DNA of 9,035 nucleotides. Origin: Desulfuromonadales bacterium C00003107 (GTDB lineage Bacteria; Desulfobacterota; Desulfuromonadia; Desulfuromonadales; Syntrophotaleaceae). Below are positions 1 through 6,689 of the stretch, piece by piece. The position numbers and the translations under genes are program-made. The stretch covers positions 1-9,035 of the forward strand of contig MAXT01000033.1 in assembly GCA_001751225.1 (NCBI GenBank), read 5' to 3'. The notes beneath the pieces are model-generated. The model was not told the DNA's origin. It ran no database searches and was given only the letters and a program-made list of their open reading frames with translations. Within the stretch, counting starts at the first letter, position 1, and each line of letters starts with the position of its first letter.

Positions 1-1
1 C

Positions 2-535
2 TTTACTTTCGGTAGGGTTGGGCTCGATAAGCTGGTGCTTGACTTGCGTATTGCGGCTTTGGAGACGTCCGGCCATGGTCGCATCGTTTCAACGCCCCGT
101 ATTACCACTCTTAATGGCGAGGAAGCTGAAATATCTCAAGGTACAGAGATTCCTTACACCACCACCAGTGACGAGGGAACCAAAACTGAATTCAAAAAAG
201 CTGAGCTTAGCCTTAAAGTGACTCCTGAGATCAATCCGGACGGATCGATCTTTTTGGAAATTGAGGCCAAAAATGATTCCCGCGGTGCTACGGTACCGAC
301 AGGCCTGGGTTCAGCGCCGGCCATTGATACCAAACAGGCCCAAACCAAGGTACTGGTCCAGGACGGTGAAACGACGGTCATTGGTGGTATCTTTATCGAG
401 GACAAACAAGAAAGTGATGCCGGGGTACCTTATCTGCAACACATTCCTTTTATTGGTTACCTCTTCAAAAGCCATTCAGTTAGCAATGAGCGGCGTGAAC
501 TGTTGATCTTTATCACTCCGCGTATTTTGGACTAG
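2..535 (+). CDS. pilQ: Type IV pilus secretin PilQ, C-terminal part (5' end outside window)
   Basis: This is the C-terminal 177 residues of an outer-membrane secretin; the frame is open from base 2, so the gene starts upstream of the window. PilQ forms the ring-shaped channel through which the type IV pilus crosses the outer membrane. Visible secretin-core hallmarks, numbered from base 2, are GHGRIVSTPRITTLNG (24-39), the QGTEIPY segment (46-52), VLVQDGETTVIGGIF (117-131), VPYLQHIPFIGYLFKS (142-157) and the terminal ELLIFITPRILD (166-177). It ends right after the core, as PilQ proteins do, with no long C-terminal extension. The alternative, a type II secretion GspD, is less likely because pilQ next to aroC/aroK/aroB is a recurrent gene order (compare hofQ-aroK-aroB in enterobacteria). 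An intrinsic terminator follows 40 bases after the stop. Family assignment is firm; the PilQ subtype rests mainly on context. Confidence 0.9.
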   Translation, partial: FTFGRVGLDKLVLDLRIAALETSGHGRIVSTPRITTLNGEEAEISQGTEIPYTTTSDEGTKTEFKKAELSLKVTPEINPDGSIFLEIEAKNDSRGATVPTGLGSAPAIDTKQAQTKVLVQDGETTVIGGIFIEDKQESDAGVPYLQHIPFIGYLFKSHSVSNERRELLIFITPRILD

Positions 536-575
536 CAAAACCGCTTCAACTCATCTATTGTTTTTGATGTCTTCT

Positions 576-605
576 AAAGGACAGGTGCCCGCCTGTCCTT
601 TTTTT
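576..605 (+). terminator. Intrinsic terminator after pilQ
   Basis: A perfect 10-bp stem is formed by AAAGGACAGG (576-585) and CCTGTCCTTT (592-601) with the 6-base loop TGCCCG, running directly into a T tract that ends at 605. It probably ends the pil transcript. Only 31 bases separate it from the aroC start codon. Confidence 0.85.
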
Positions 606-636
606 CAAGTTATTAAGGGAAAGGCAGAACAGCATC

Positions 637-1797
637 ATGGAATTGCGTTATCTGACAGCGGGGGAATCCCACGGTCCGGGCCTAACCGCCATTGTTGAAG
701 GGGTGCCCGCTAATCTTGAACTTACCGTTTCTGACATCAATCGCCACTTGGCGAGACGTCAGGAAGGCTATGGCCGCGGCGGTCGAATGCAGATTGAGCG
801 AGACCAGGTGGTGTTCCTGTCTGGGGTACGTTGGGGCAAGACCCTTGGCTCTCCAATTACTCTCTCGATTCAGAACCGCGACTGGGAAAATTGGCAGACA
901 GCCATGTCTTCGGCTGCGGAGGATCGCCAGCAGGATATCGCCATCACCCATCCGCGCCCTGGGCACGCCGATCTAAGTGGCGTGATTAAATATCGGCAGG
1001 ATGATGCCCGCAATATTCTTGAACGTTCCAGCGCCAGGGAGACGGCGGCCCGTGTTGCGGTCGGCGCCCTGTGTGCGACATTTTTGCGTGCTTTGGGTGT
1101 CGAGGTGTTCGGCTATGTCACCGAGATCGGCGGCGTTTGTGCCGAAGCTCAAATCGACGACTACCGCGAGCGCTTTGAACGCAGTGAGGTCTCACCCTGC
1201 CGCACCTATTGTCCGACCGCCGAGCAAGCAATGATCAGCGCTATTGATGCAGCCAAGGCGGCCGGTGACTCCTTGGGCGGTGTGGTTGAAGTCGCAGTTC
1301 TTGGTCTGCCTGTTGGTCTCGGCTCTCATGTCCATTGGGATAAGCGCCTCGACGGTCGCCTGGCAGCAGCGGTAATGAGCATCCAGGCGTTCAAGGGTGT
1401 TGAAGTCGGCCTCGGCTTTGAGGCAGCGCGCCGCCCCGGTAGCCAGGTTCATGATGAGATTGTTCAACAAGGCGAGCAGATCCGCAGGAAAACCAATCGT
1501 GCAGGCGGTCTTGAAGGGGGCATGACCAATGGTGAACCCCTGGTGGTCCGCGGAGCGATGAAACCGATTCCGACACTCTATCAGCCCTTGCAGACCATCG
1601 ACCTTATAAGCAAAGAGCCTTTCGCTGCTGTGGTCGAGCGTTCTGATGTGTGTGCCGTGCCGGCTGCGGCTGTGGTGGCCGAAGCGGTGGTGGCTATTGA
1701 GGTGGCCTCGGCGATGTTACAGAAATTTGGCGGCGATGCCATGGAAGAGATTCGTCAAAATCTTGATGCTTATCAGCAATATGTCCAAAACTTCTAA
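637..1797 (+). CDS. aroC: Chorismate synthase AroC
   Basis: AroC catalyses the last shikimate-pathway step, trans-elimination of phosphate from 5-enolpyruvylshikimate-3-phosphate to give chorismate; it needs reduced FMN and acts in the cytosol. The protein has 386 residues, normal for the family. Signature blocks are [17 protein letters not shown] (9-25), [12 protein letters not shown] (40-51), [12 protein letters not shown] (104-115), [15 protein letters not shown] (130-144), DSLGGVVEV (211-219), [14 protein letters not shown] (288-301) and [16 protein letters not shown] (335-350). His12 and His110 align with the two conserved catalytic histidines (His10 and His106 in E. coli). The ATG at 637 is chosen because the family begins a few residues before the AGESHG motif; a purine-rich AAGGGAAAGG (615-624) lies upstream. 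It heads the aro gene set, and its last 17 bases overlap aroK. Confidence 0.97.
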   Translation: MELRYLTAGESHGPGLTAIVEGVPANLELTVSDINRHLARRQEGYGRGGRMQIERDQVVFLSGVRWGKTLGSPITLSIQNRDWENWQTAMSSAAEDRQQDIAITHPRPGHADLSGVIKYRQDDARNILERSSARETAARVAVGALCATFLRALGVEVFGYVTEIGGVCAEAQIDDYRERFERSEVSPCRTYCPTAEQAMISAIDAAKAAGDSLGGVVEVAVLGLPVGLGSHVHWDKRLDGRLAAAVMSIQAFKGVEVGLGFEAARRPGSQVHDEIVQQGEQIRRKTNRAGGLEGGMTNGEPLVVRGAMKPIPTLYQPLQTIDLISKEPFAAVVERSDVCAVPAAAVVAEAVVAIEVASAMLQKFGGDAMEEIRQNLDAYQQYVQNF

Positions 1798-2299
1798 AAA
1801 ATCCATTGTTCTGACCGGATTTATGGGGGCCGGCAAGAGCACCGTCGGTCGCTCTCTGGCGAAGCTGTCAGGTCTGCCGCTGGTCGACCTCGATGCCTTG
1901 ATCGTGCAACAGCAGGGAGACACCATTCCGTCCATCTTTGCCGACCAGGGTGAGGCTGCCTTCCGTCGCTATGAAACCGAAGCCCTGCGTTCCCTGAGCG
2001 ATGCTTGCCCAATTATTCTGGCAACGGGCGGCGGAATTGTCGGCCATCAGGAAAACTGGCAGCTTATGCGGCGTCTGGGCTCGGTCATTTATCTTCGGGC
2101 CAATTGGCAAACCCTCCGTGCTCGGCTGGCCGGTTCGACTGACCGCCCGCTGGCGACCGCCGAGAGATCCGAAGCTGATGTCAAAAACCTTTGGCAACAG
2201 CGCATTCCCCTTTACGAGCAGGCCGATCTTATCGTCGATACCGATTGCAGGAAGGTCGATGAAGTAGTTCGAGAGATTTTAACAAAGGCGAAGTTTTGA
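1781..2299 (+). CDS. aroK: Shikimate kinase AroK
   Basis: AroK phosphorylates shikimate at the 3-OH with ATP (step 5 of the pathway). The 172-residue protein is typical in size. It carries the Walker A loop GFMGAGKST (13-21), the shikimate-binding DLD (Asp36, Asp38), Arg62 in FRRYE (61-65), the GGG substrate loop (83-85), the lid arginine Arg122 in TDRPLA, and Arg141 in RIPLYEQAD. The frame stays open further upstream, but residues from there have no kinase character, so the ATG at 1781, ten codons before the P-loop strand, is the likely start. That start lies inside aroC (17-base overlap) and has no convincing Shine-Dalgarno sequence, which suggests coupling to aroC translation. An in-frame ATG at 1766 is a less likely alternative. 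Its stop codon overlaps the aroB start by one base. Confidence 0.95.
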   Translation: MSKTSKKSIVLTGFMGAGKSTVGRSLAKLSGLPLVDLDALIVQQQGDTIPSIFADQGEAAFRRYETEALRSLSDACPIILATGGGIVGHQENWQLMRRLGSVIYLRANWQTLRARLAGSTDRPLATAERSEADVKNLWQQRIPLYEQADLIVDTDCRKVDEVVREILTKAKF

Positions 2300-3405
2300 T
2301 GGCGAGTATGCTAGAACGTTTGACAGTCGGTTTGGGAGATCGGGCTTACCCCATCTGGATCGGTCATGGTGTCCTTGACCGCCTTGGCGAGGCTCTTCAG
2401 GCGGTGGACTTTCCCCGCCAGGTGGCCATTGTTACCAGCCCGACCGTCTCTGGCTACTATGGCGAGGTGGTTCTACAAACTCTTGTCGATGCAGGTTTTT
2501 CTGTTTCGACCATTGTGGTTCCTGATGGTGAAGAGCATAAGAATTTTGAAACTCTGCAAAAAATATTCGATGCCCTGATTAACCAGGGCTTCGACCGCTC
2601 ATCCGGGTTGCTGGCCCTGGGCGGCGGAGTGATCGGTGATATGGTCGGGTTTGCCGCGGCGATTTATCTGCGCGGCATTGCTTTTGCCCAGGTACCGACA
2701 ACCTTGCTGGCCCAAGTGGACAGTTCGGTGGGTGGTAAGACGGCCGTTAATCATCCTCTGGGCAAAAACCTGATCGGCGCATTTTATCAGCCACGCCACG
2801 TGCATATCGACGTGGCCACCTTGGCAACCCTGCCAACCAGGGAATTTGCTGCGGGCATGGCTGAAGTCGTCAAGTACGGGGTGATCTGTGACCAGGACTT
2901 CTTTCATGATCTGGCTGATCAACGAGAAGCGTTGCGTCAACAGGATCCTGAATCGCTGATACACACGGTAAAGAGATCTTGCCAAATCAAGGCGAATGTT
3001 GTAGAAATTGACGAAAAAGAGAGTTCTTTCAGGGCTATTCTTAACTTTGGCCATACCTTTGGCCATGCTGTAGAGGCTCTTGCTGGATATGGCACGTACC
3101 GGCATGGTGAAGCTGTTGCTATCGGCATGGTCGTCGCCGCTGAGCTTTCCCGCCGACTCGATCTTTGTAGTCCGCAGGATGTTGCCGCCATCAGGGAGTT
3201 ACTTGTTTCTTTCGACTTGCCTGTCGACCCCCCCGCTTATGCTATTGCTGGTTATATTGAAGCGATGCAACGCGATAAAAAGGTCAAAGAGGGGGTGTTG
3301 CGTCTGGTGCTCAATCGAGGCATAGGTGATTGTCTTATCCAAGAAGTTCCCCAGCTCGATCTTCTGCTGACTGAAACGCTGAAGGCTGGCATATCCCGAG
3401 GATGA
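2299..3405 (+). CDS. aroB: 3-Dehydroquinate synthase AroB
   Basis: AroB converts DAHP to 3-dehydroquinate (step 2 of the shikimate pathway) in the cytosol, using NAD+ and a divalent metal. The protein has 368 residues, in line with the family. It shows the NAD-binding GGGVIGDMVGF (108-118), TTLLAQVDSSVGGKTAVN (134-151), GKNLIGAFYQP (155-165), GMAEVVKYG (186-194), GHTFGHAVEA (251-260) and HGEAVAIGM (269-277). The metal ligands are Glu189, His252 and His269, with the spacing known from other AroB enzymes. The ATG at 2299 shares its A with the aroK stop (TGATG) and has AAAGGCG about ten bases upstream. A TTG just before it and an ATG at 2308 are alternative starts. The next gene begins 4 bases after the stop. 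Confidence 0.97.
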   Translation: MASMLERLTVGLGDRAYPIWIGHGVLDRLGEALQAVDFPRQVAIVTSPTVSGYYGEVVLQTLVDAGFSVSTIVVPDGEEHKNFETLQKIFDALINQGFDRSSGLLALGGGVIGDMVGFAAAIYLRGIAFAQVPTTLLAQVDSSVGGKTAVNHPLGKNLIGAFYQPRHVHIDVATLATLPTREFAAGMAEVVKYGVICDQDFFHDLADQREALRQQDPESLIHTVKRSCQIKANVVEIDEKESSFRAILNFGHTFGHAVEALAGYGTYRHGEAVAIGMVVAAELSRRLDLCSPQDVAAIRELLVSFDLPVDPPAYAIAGYIEAMQRDKKVKEGVLRLVLNRGIGDCLIQEVPQLDLLLTETLKAGISRG

Positions 3406-3409
3406 TGCT

Positions 3410-4192
3410 ATGGCGAATAATTCGCACGCTGCGCTACTGACCAAGATTGCCAGCTATGTCGAGATTCTGGCCAAAGATCCCCATTCCACAGTTTTTGTAA
3501 CCCTTGGGGATGCTTATCGTCAGCTCGGCAGGCTGGACGAAGCCCTGGAGATAGCGCGCAAAGGGGTGCAGGGGCTTACCTGGTTCAGTCCTGGTCACGT
3601 GGTGCTCGGGCAGATACTGATGGCTCGCGGGGAAACTGGAGAGGCGCTTGGTTGTTTCAATAAGGCCTTGACCTTGGATGGTGAAAGTATTGCTGCCTTT
3701 AAGGGGTTGGCGGCCATCTATTGCCAGAAGGGGCAGGCCGACCTAGGGCGTCAGGTGTTGGAGAGGGCCGAGCAAATTCATCCAGGCAACAGTTCGATTC
3801 AACATATGCTGAATCGACTGTCCGCTGTTACCGAAGAGCCCGCTAACGCGGCTGCAGTCGCTCCTCAGGCTGACCAAGAACAGCCTGTCGAGGCGCCTAT
3901 CGCCACCACCACGATTGCGGAACTTTTCGTTAAACAGGGCTTGCTGTCTCAGGCTTGCCAGGTCTATCGAGATATTCTGCAGGCGGATCCGGATAACGGC
4001 CAGGTTCGCGCCAAACTTATTGAGCTGGAAGGGCGTCTAACTTCCAATTCACAGCCTGAGGTTATTGAGGCACAGGCGTCTCTGGCCGCACCCGCCGCCC
4101 AAGCCGAACCGCTGGCCACTTTGCAGCGTTGGTTGACTGCTACACGCCTACGGAGGGAACATGTTCAAAAACATTTTGCAGGACATCGTTGA
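3410..4192 (+). CDS. TPR-repeat protein of unknown function
   Basis: A 260-residue protein with no signal peptide, so probably cytoplasmic. I see three consecutive tetratricopeptide repeats of about 34 residues (roughly 26-59, 60-93, 94-127). The first has the clear consensus LGDAYRQLGRLDEALE (32-47), the second includes ALGCFNKALTLD (79-90). A low-complexity Ala/Gln/Pro/Glu linker follows (about 141-165), then a further TPR-like unit (about 166-197, ELFVKQGLLSQACQVYRDIL), a second Ala-rich linker and a basic tail around LQRWLTATRLRRE (238-250). TPRs make protein-protein contacts, so an adaptor role is likely, but no partner can be named from sequence. The start ATG at 3410 has GAGG eight bases upstream and lies 4 bases after aroB. 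The last 32 bases overlap the Roadblock gene, a pairing that makes that protein a plausible partner (inference). Confidence 0.85.
   Translation: MANNSHAALLTKIASYVEILAKDPHSTVFVTLGDAYRQLGRLDEALEIARKGVQGLTWFSPGHVVLGQILMARGETGEALGCFNKALTLDGESIAAFKGLAAIYCQKGQADLGRQVLERAEQIHPGNSSIQHMLNRLSAVTEEPANAAAVAPQADQEQPVEAPIATTTIAELFVKQGLLSQACQVYRDILQADPDNGQVRAKLIELEGRLTSNSQPEVIEAQASLAAPAAQAEPLATLQRWLTATRLRREHVQKHFAGHR
4152..4157 (+). promoter_or_regulatory. Ribosome binding site for the Roadblock gene, inside the TPR gene
   Basis: GGAGGG lies three bases before the ATG at 4161 (four from the GGAGG core), a strong but close Shine-Dalgarno sequence. It lies within the TPR coding sequence and supports the 32-base gene overlap as real. 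Confidence 0.7.
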
Positions 4193-4517
4193 AGAATCCG
4201 ATGGCTATAGTGCCGTGCTCATGGGTTATGACGGCCTGGCGGTAGCCCAGTACGATCGACCCTTTGAGGCCGGTGACCTCAACCCTTTTGCCGTCGAGTA
4301 TGCCCATGTCCTGAAGGAAATGAAGGATACTCTGGCCATTCTCAATACCGGCGAAATTGAGGAAGTAACGGTTCGTACGGAGCGTTTTCAAGTGCTTATT
4401 CGCGCTTTGACCGATGATTATTTCGTTATCCTGACCATGGCATGTAACGGCAACTGCGGCAAAGGGCGTTATCTGCTCTCCCGCGAGCTGTTTCGGTTGC
4501 GGGAGGAGTTGCGATGA
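4161..4517 (+). CDS. Roadblock/LC7 domain protein (MglB-like)
   Basis: A 118-residue protein that is essentially one Roadblock/LC7 domain. The pattern is an N-terminal helix ([13 protein letters not shown]), a strand pair with the typical [15 protein letters not shown] (17-31), a central helix (45-57), strands [17 protein letters not shown] (67-83) and YFVILTMA (87-94), and a final amphipathic helix (104-118). Bacterial members such as MglB dimerise and act on Ras-like GTPases such as MglA, often in polarity or motility control. No GTPase gene is in this window, so the partner is unknown. One oddity is a CNGNC motif (Cys95, Cys99) at the position where relatives, as I recall, have Asn/Gly residues. 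The gene overlaps the TPR gene upstream and aroQ downstream (ATGA), indicating one operon with coupled translation. Confidence 0.85.
   Translation: MFKNILQDIVEESDGYSAVLMGYDGLAVAQYDRPFEAGDLNPFAVEYAHVLKEMKDTLAILNTGEIEEVTVRTERFQVLIRALTDDYFVILTMACNGNCGKGRYLLSRELFRLREELR
4502..4508 (+). promoter_or_regulatory. Ribosome binding site for aroQ
   Basis: GGAGGAG lies five bases before the aroQ ATG at 4514 and inside the end of the Roadblock gene. It fixes the aroQ start and shows that the ATGA overlap is a working translation junction. Confidence 0.75.
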
Positions 4518-4966
4518 GCGGCGCAGATATCCAGATCCTGGTTCTGCATGGTCCCAATCTCAATTTGCTCGGTACCCGTGAACCCGAAGTCTATGGCAGG
4601 GACACGCTGAAGGATGTGGACAAGGGCTTGAACCTTTTGGCGGGGGAACTGGGGGTCGGAATAGATACCTTTCAATCCAACCACGAAGGCGAGCTGATCG
4701 ATCGGATTCACGCCGCTCGCGACCGAGGTATTGGCGGGATTCTCATCAATCCCGGCGGTTTGACCCATACCAGCGTCTCTTTGAGAGATGCCCTGGCGGC
4801 GGTCGCCATTCCGGCCGTGGAGGTCCATCTCTCTAATGTGCATGCCCGCGAACCCTTTCGTCATCATTCTTATATCAGCCCGGTGGCGATAGGCCAGATC
4901 TGTGGTTTCGGCGTAGCCAGCTATCAATTGGCTCTGCGTGGTTTGATAATGCATCTGACCGGATGA
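4514..4966 (+). CDS. aroQ: 3-Dehydroquinate dehydratase, type II
   Basis: AroQ removes water from 3-dehydroquinate to give 3-dehydroshikimate (step 3 of the shikimate pathway), by the type II mechanism without a Schiff base. The 150-residue length is standard for this dodecameric family. Features are [20 protein letters not shown] (9-28) with the flexible-lid Arg22 and catalytic Tyr27, [12 protein letters not shown] (55-66), [19 protein letters not shown] (76-94) with Asn79 and His85, [17 protein letters not shown] (103-119) with catalytic His105 and Arg112, and the closing [11 protein letters not shown] (131-141). The start ATG at 4514 overlaps the Roadblock stop as ATGA. The aroQ-pepP-accB-accC neighbourhood is found in many bacteria, including Bacillus, where efp also belongs to the set. 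Confidence 0.97.
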   Translation: MSGADIQILVLHGPNLNLLGTREPEVYGRDTLKDVDKGLNLLAGELGVGIDTFQSNHEGELIDRIHAARDRGIGGILINPGGLTHTSVSLRDALAAVAIPAVEVHLSNVHAREPFRHHSYISPVAIGQICGFGVASYQLALRGLIMHLTG

Positions 4967-4981
4967 TTGCTGGTAAAAAAC

Positions 4982-6058
4982 GTGAATCAAGAAAGAACCC
5001 ACAGGGTACATAAACTGCTAGACGATGCCGATTTGGAAGGTTTTCTGTTTCTCGATCGGGCTAATCTGCGCTATCTTAGTGGGTTTTCCGGCAGCGCCGG
5101 TGCTCTGCTCGTGAGCCGCAAGGGAGCGACCTTTTTAACCGATGCTCGCTACACGACGCAGGCTCGCCAGGAAGTCCATGCGCAGAACATCTGCGAATAT
5201 CGAGTGCAGCTCGACGGTATTCTCGAACAGGTCAATCAGCTTGGGTTGCAGAGAATTGGTTTTGAAGCCGACAGTCTGCCTTATGCCATGGTTGAGCGCC
5301 TGCGGAAAAAAAGTCCCCATGGCTGTCAGTGGCTGCCGGAAGCAGAGCGGTTACGGTCTCTACGGTGGTCAAAAGATCGCGATGAGCTGAGCGCCCTTGA
5401 GCATGCAGCCGTCATATCAGCAGAGGCCTTCGAAGAAGTTTTGCCGCTGATCCGCCCTGGTGTGGTTGAAAGAGAAGTTGCCCTGGAACTTGAATTTGCC
5501 ATGCGGCGGCGGGGAGCTGAGGAGAAATCATTTGACACCATCGTGGCCTCCGGTCAGCGCGGTGCATTGCCGCATGGTGTCGCTTCCGACAAGGTCATTG
5601 CTTCGGGCGACCTGGTGACTATTGATTTTGGTGCCCGCTGGAACGGTTACCATTCGGATGAAACGGTGACGGTCGCTGTCGGACCTGTTTCAGCAAAGCT
5701 TCGGCAGATTTTTGACATCGTTCTTGAGGCCCACGACCGAGCCATAGACGCCGTTCGGCCCGGTGTCCCTTTAAGGGATATCGACGCCATTGCCCGGTCC
5801 TATATTCGCGAGCATGGCTACGGCGATTATTTTGGCCACAGCCTAGGTCATGGGGTTGGGCTCGAGGTTCATGAACATCCGGCCGTTTCTGCCCAGACCG
5901 AGGTCCTTGCGGAAGAGGGCATGGTCATCACCATCGAACCAGGTATTTATATCCCCGATCTCGGCGGGGTGCGCATCGAAGATATGGTTTACGTAACAGC
6001 TGACGGCCATCGGCGGATAACCCGCCTGCCAAAGAAATTCAGGCTGTTGCCCGCATGA
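4982..6058 (+). CDS. M24-family Xaa-Pro aminopeptidase (PepP/PepQ-like)
   Basis: A two-domain metallopeptidase of about 358 residues that likely cleaves Xaa-Pro bonds in small peptides in the cytosol. Residues up to about 130 form the creatinase-type N-terminal domain (NLRYLSGFSGSAGALLVS, 28-45). The rest is the pita-bread catalytic domain with all five metal ligands: Asp215 (TIDFGA), Asp226 (HSDET), His290 (GHGVG), Glu319 (TIEPGIY) and Glu333 (VRIED), plus His198 in PHGV. The usual SDxTRT motif reads SDETVT here, with Val229 where Arg is common. The start is uncertain. GTG at 4982 gives the usual N-terminal length, whereas a TTG at 4967, directly after the aroQ stop, would add five residues; neither has a clear Shine-Dalgarno sequence. 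Aminopeptidase and dipeptidase (PepQ) forms cannot be told apart from sequence alone. It is the last gene before a weak terminator. Confidence 0.93.
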   Translation: MNQERTHRVHKLLDDADLEGFLFLDRANLRYLSGFSGSAGALLVSRKGATFLTDARYTTQARQEVHAQNICEYRVQLDGILEQVNQLGLQRIGFEADSLPYAMVERLRKKSPHGCQWLPEAERLRSLRWSKDRDELSALEHAAVISAEAFEEVLPLIRPGVVEREVALELEFAMRRRGAEEKSFDTIVASGQRGALPHGVASDKVIASGDLVTIDFGARWNGYHSDETVTVAVGPVSAKLRQIFDIVLEAHDRAIDAVRPGVPLRDIDAIARSYIREHGYGDYFGHSLGHGVGLEVHEHPAVSAQTEVLAEEGMVITIEPGIYIPDLGGVRIEDMVYVTADGHRRITRLPKKFRLLPA

Positions 6059-6098
6059 TGGATCCATAGTGACCCTGTTGGTAAAACGAAGCAGGGCA

Positions 6099-6121
6099 GG
6101 ACTTGGACAGTCCGTTTTTTT
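6099..6121 (+). terminator. Short hairpin with T-run between the peptidase gene and accB (weak terminator or attenuator)
   Basis: GGACT (6099-6103) pairs with AGTCC (6109-6113) around the 5-base loop TGGAC; one G and seven Ts (6115-6121) follow. The stem has only 5 bp, so termination may be partial. It ends 23 bases before the accB start, and the accB ribosome binding site follows directly. Confidence 0.5.
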
Positions 6122-6129
6122 ATTGTGGC

Positions 6130-6135
6130 AAGGAG
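6130..6135 (+). promoter_or_regulatory. Ribosome binding site for accB
   Basis: AAGGAG lies nine bases before the ATG at 6145. It is a near-ideal Shine-Dalgarno sequence and decides the accB start. Confidence 0.75.
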
Positions 6136-6144
6136 TGAAATTTC

Positions 6145-6609
6145 ATGGATATCAAGAACATCAAATCATTGATCAGAATGGTAACCCAAACAGACATCAC
6201 CGAATTCGAGCTAGAAAGCGGTGGCGAAAAATTGGTCATTCGTCGGGGTTCTGAAACGGTGGCTATGACCATGCCGCTGGCCCCTATGCCTGCTGCAGCG
6301 CCTTTAGCTGCGGCTGCCCCTGTGGTCATGACAGCGGAACCGGTCGTGGCCGTGGCTGTTGACGATGGTTTTGAAGAGGTAACTTCGCCCATTGTCGGCA
6401 CCTTTTACCTATCCCCTTCTCCCGAGTCCGACCCCTATGTCGAAGTCGGTTCGGTTGTTGAAAAGGGTCAGACGATCTGCATTGTCGAAGCGATGAAGCT
6501 GATGAATGAGATCGAAGCCGAGTTCAAGTGCAAGGTGGTTAAGATTCTAAAGGAGAACGCCGAGCCTGTCGAATATGGCCACCCGCTCTTTTTGGTCGAA
6601 CCTCTTTAA
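6145..6609 (+). CDS. accB: Biotin carboxyl carrier protein of acetyl-CoA carboxylase (BCCP)
   Basis: AccB carries biotin between the biotin carboxylase (AccC) and the carboxyltransferase (AccA/AccD) when malonyl-CoA is made for fatty-acid synthesis. The 154-residue protein has the expected three parts. The N-terminal segment [20 protein letters not shown] (2-21) is typical of AccB. An Ala/Pro/Met/Val-rich flexible linker spans about 42-72. The biotinyl domain (about 79-154) contains EAMKLM, with Lys118 as the biotin attachment site. The [12 protein letters not shown] stretch (91-102) is the 'thumb' that separates acetyl-CoA carboxylase carriers from other biotinyl domains. The ATG at 6145 is supported by AAGGAG upstream. 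accC follows after an 80-base spacer, the usual accBC pairing. I saw no convincing hairpin in that spacer. Confidence 0.97.
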   Translation: MDIKNIKSLIRMVTQTDITEFELESGGEKLVIRRGSETVAMTMPLAPMPAAAPLAAAAPVVMTAEPVVAVAVDDGFEEVTSPIVGTFYLSPSPESDPYVEVGSVVEKGQTICIVEAMKLMNEIEAEFKCKVVKILKENAEPVEYGHPLFLVEPL

Positions 6610-6689
6610 AAATAGGTTTCAGGCATCAGCTCGCCGGTTGCCATTTCCCCAGGGAGCCAGGCGTCTGATTTATCGGAGATGACAGCTTT

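Noticed and set aside
1646..1780. An upstream extension of the aroK frame by 45 codons
   Set aside because: The extension is Trp/Arg-rich out-of-frame reading of aroC and not part of the shikimate kinase family; the start at 1781 gives the normal length.
2599..3105. A 168-codon minus-strand open frame within aroB
   Set aside because: It is antisense to intact, motif-complete aroB and has no recognisable protein features.
4157..4166. The palindrome GAACATGTTC over the Roadblock start codon
   Set aside because: A single 10-base palindrome within coding sequence is easily chance; no second copy or operator-like context was seen.
6610..6689. The accB-accC spacer as a possible regulatory RNA or small gene
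   Set aside because: At 80 bases it contains no convincing stem-loop, T-run or start codon with ribosome binding site other than that of accC.
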